Below, one piece after another: positions 5,628 to 5,714 of a stretch of 5,714 nucleotides of DNA. Position numbers and translations under genes: made by a program. Each line of letters starts with the position of its first letter. Position 1 is the first letter of the stretch. The notes under the pieces are model-generated. The model searched no databases and was not told the DNA's origin. It worked only from the letters and a program-made list of their open reading frames with translations. Origin of the DNA: an uncultured Clostridia bacterium (lineage in GTDB: Bacteria > Bacillota > Clostridia > Oscillospirales > Ruminococcaceae); the NCBI GenBank assembly GCA_947624425.1, contig CANQKG010000101.1, positions 1 through 5,714 of the forward strand, written 5' to 3'.

Positions 5628-5714
5628 ATGGCAAAAAAAGTAGCGCTCATCATGGGCAGTGACAGCGATCTTCCGGTCGTGCAAAGCGGGATCAACCGCC
5701 TGCGGACGCTGGGG
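5628..5714 (+). CDS. purE: N5-carboxyaminoimidazole ribonucleotide mutase PurE (3' truncated by the window)
   Basis: The 29 residues present begin MAKKVALIMGSDSDLPVV, the conserved N-terminal strand and phosphate-binding GSxSD loop of PurE (GSDSD at 10-14), where substrate ribonucleotide binds. The full protein is usually about 160-170 residues, so more than 80% lies beyond the window. PurE converts N5-CAIR to CAIR in de novo purine synthesis in the cytoplasm and often heads the clostridial pur operon. GGAAGGGG (5611-5618) is the ribosome binding site. Two in-frame ATGs are adjacent (5625 and 5628); the second is chosen for spacing and for the usual MAKKVA-type start, but 5625 is equally possible. 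The upstream attenuator-like leader suggests control at transcription elongation. Class I versus class II cannot be settled from this fragment. Confidence 0.93.
   Translation, partial: MAKKVALIMGSDSDLPVVQSGINRLRTLG

Overview
This window reads as a chromosomal housekeeping region of a moderately GC-rich low-GC-lineage relative, most likely a Clostridia member of the Oscillospiraceae/Ruminococcaceae type. The reasons are the IspH reductase fused to ribosomal-S1-type domains, which is a known clostridial arrangement, the gene order flavoprotein - cmk - plsC - ispH/S1, and strong AAGGAGG-type ribosome binding sites. No species can be named from the sequence. There are no mobile elements, CRISPR arrays, rRNA or tRNA genes. 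All genes are on the + strand and coding density is very high.

Layout. Positions 1-3969 form one tightly packed transcription unit: the C-terminal half of a BaiN/HI0933-type FAD oxidoreductase (1-600), cytidylate kinase cmk (605-1270), a PlsC-type acyltransferase (1286-1891), and a 693-residue IspH-S1 fusion (1888-3969) that overlaps plsC by 4 bases (ATGA). A perfect 13-bp hairpin followed by a short T-rich tail (3979-4009) closes this unit. Next come a small NfeD-type membrane protein (4044-4490) and, one base later, a stomatin/prohibitin-like SPFH protein (4492-5421), a classic membrane-microdomain pair. The last block (5422-5714) holds an extended -10 promoter, a leader of about 150 nt that ends in an intrinsic terminator, and the first 29 codons of purE, which probably opens a purine biosynthesis operon.

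How the genes fit together. The first unit combines nucleotide salvage (CMP/dCMP phosphorylation), phospholipid acylation, the last step of MEP-pathway isoprenoid synthesis, and an S1-like RNA-binding translation factor. The cmk/S1 linkage is old (cmk-rpsA in E. coli, cmk-ypfD in B. subtilis). Here ispH sits between them and is fused to the S1 part.

Points worth a second look. (1) Inside the fusion gene, an AAGGAGGT Shine-Dalgarno sequence and an in-frame ATG fall at the IspH/S1 boundary. A sharply bounded run of 22 A/T-ending codons about 250 nt upstream contains an extended -10 promoter-like sequence. Together these could yield a free S1 protein. (2) The purE leader looks like an attenuator. 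It has a good promoter, a 28-codon leader ORF with its own Shine-Dalgarno sequence whose stop codon lies exactly in the terminator loop, and upstream segments that duplicate both halves of the terminator's 3' arm and so could form antiterminators. I could not match this leader to a purine, ZTP or T-box RNA. Both ideas are inferences from sequence alone.
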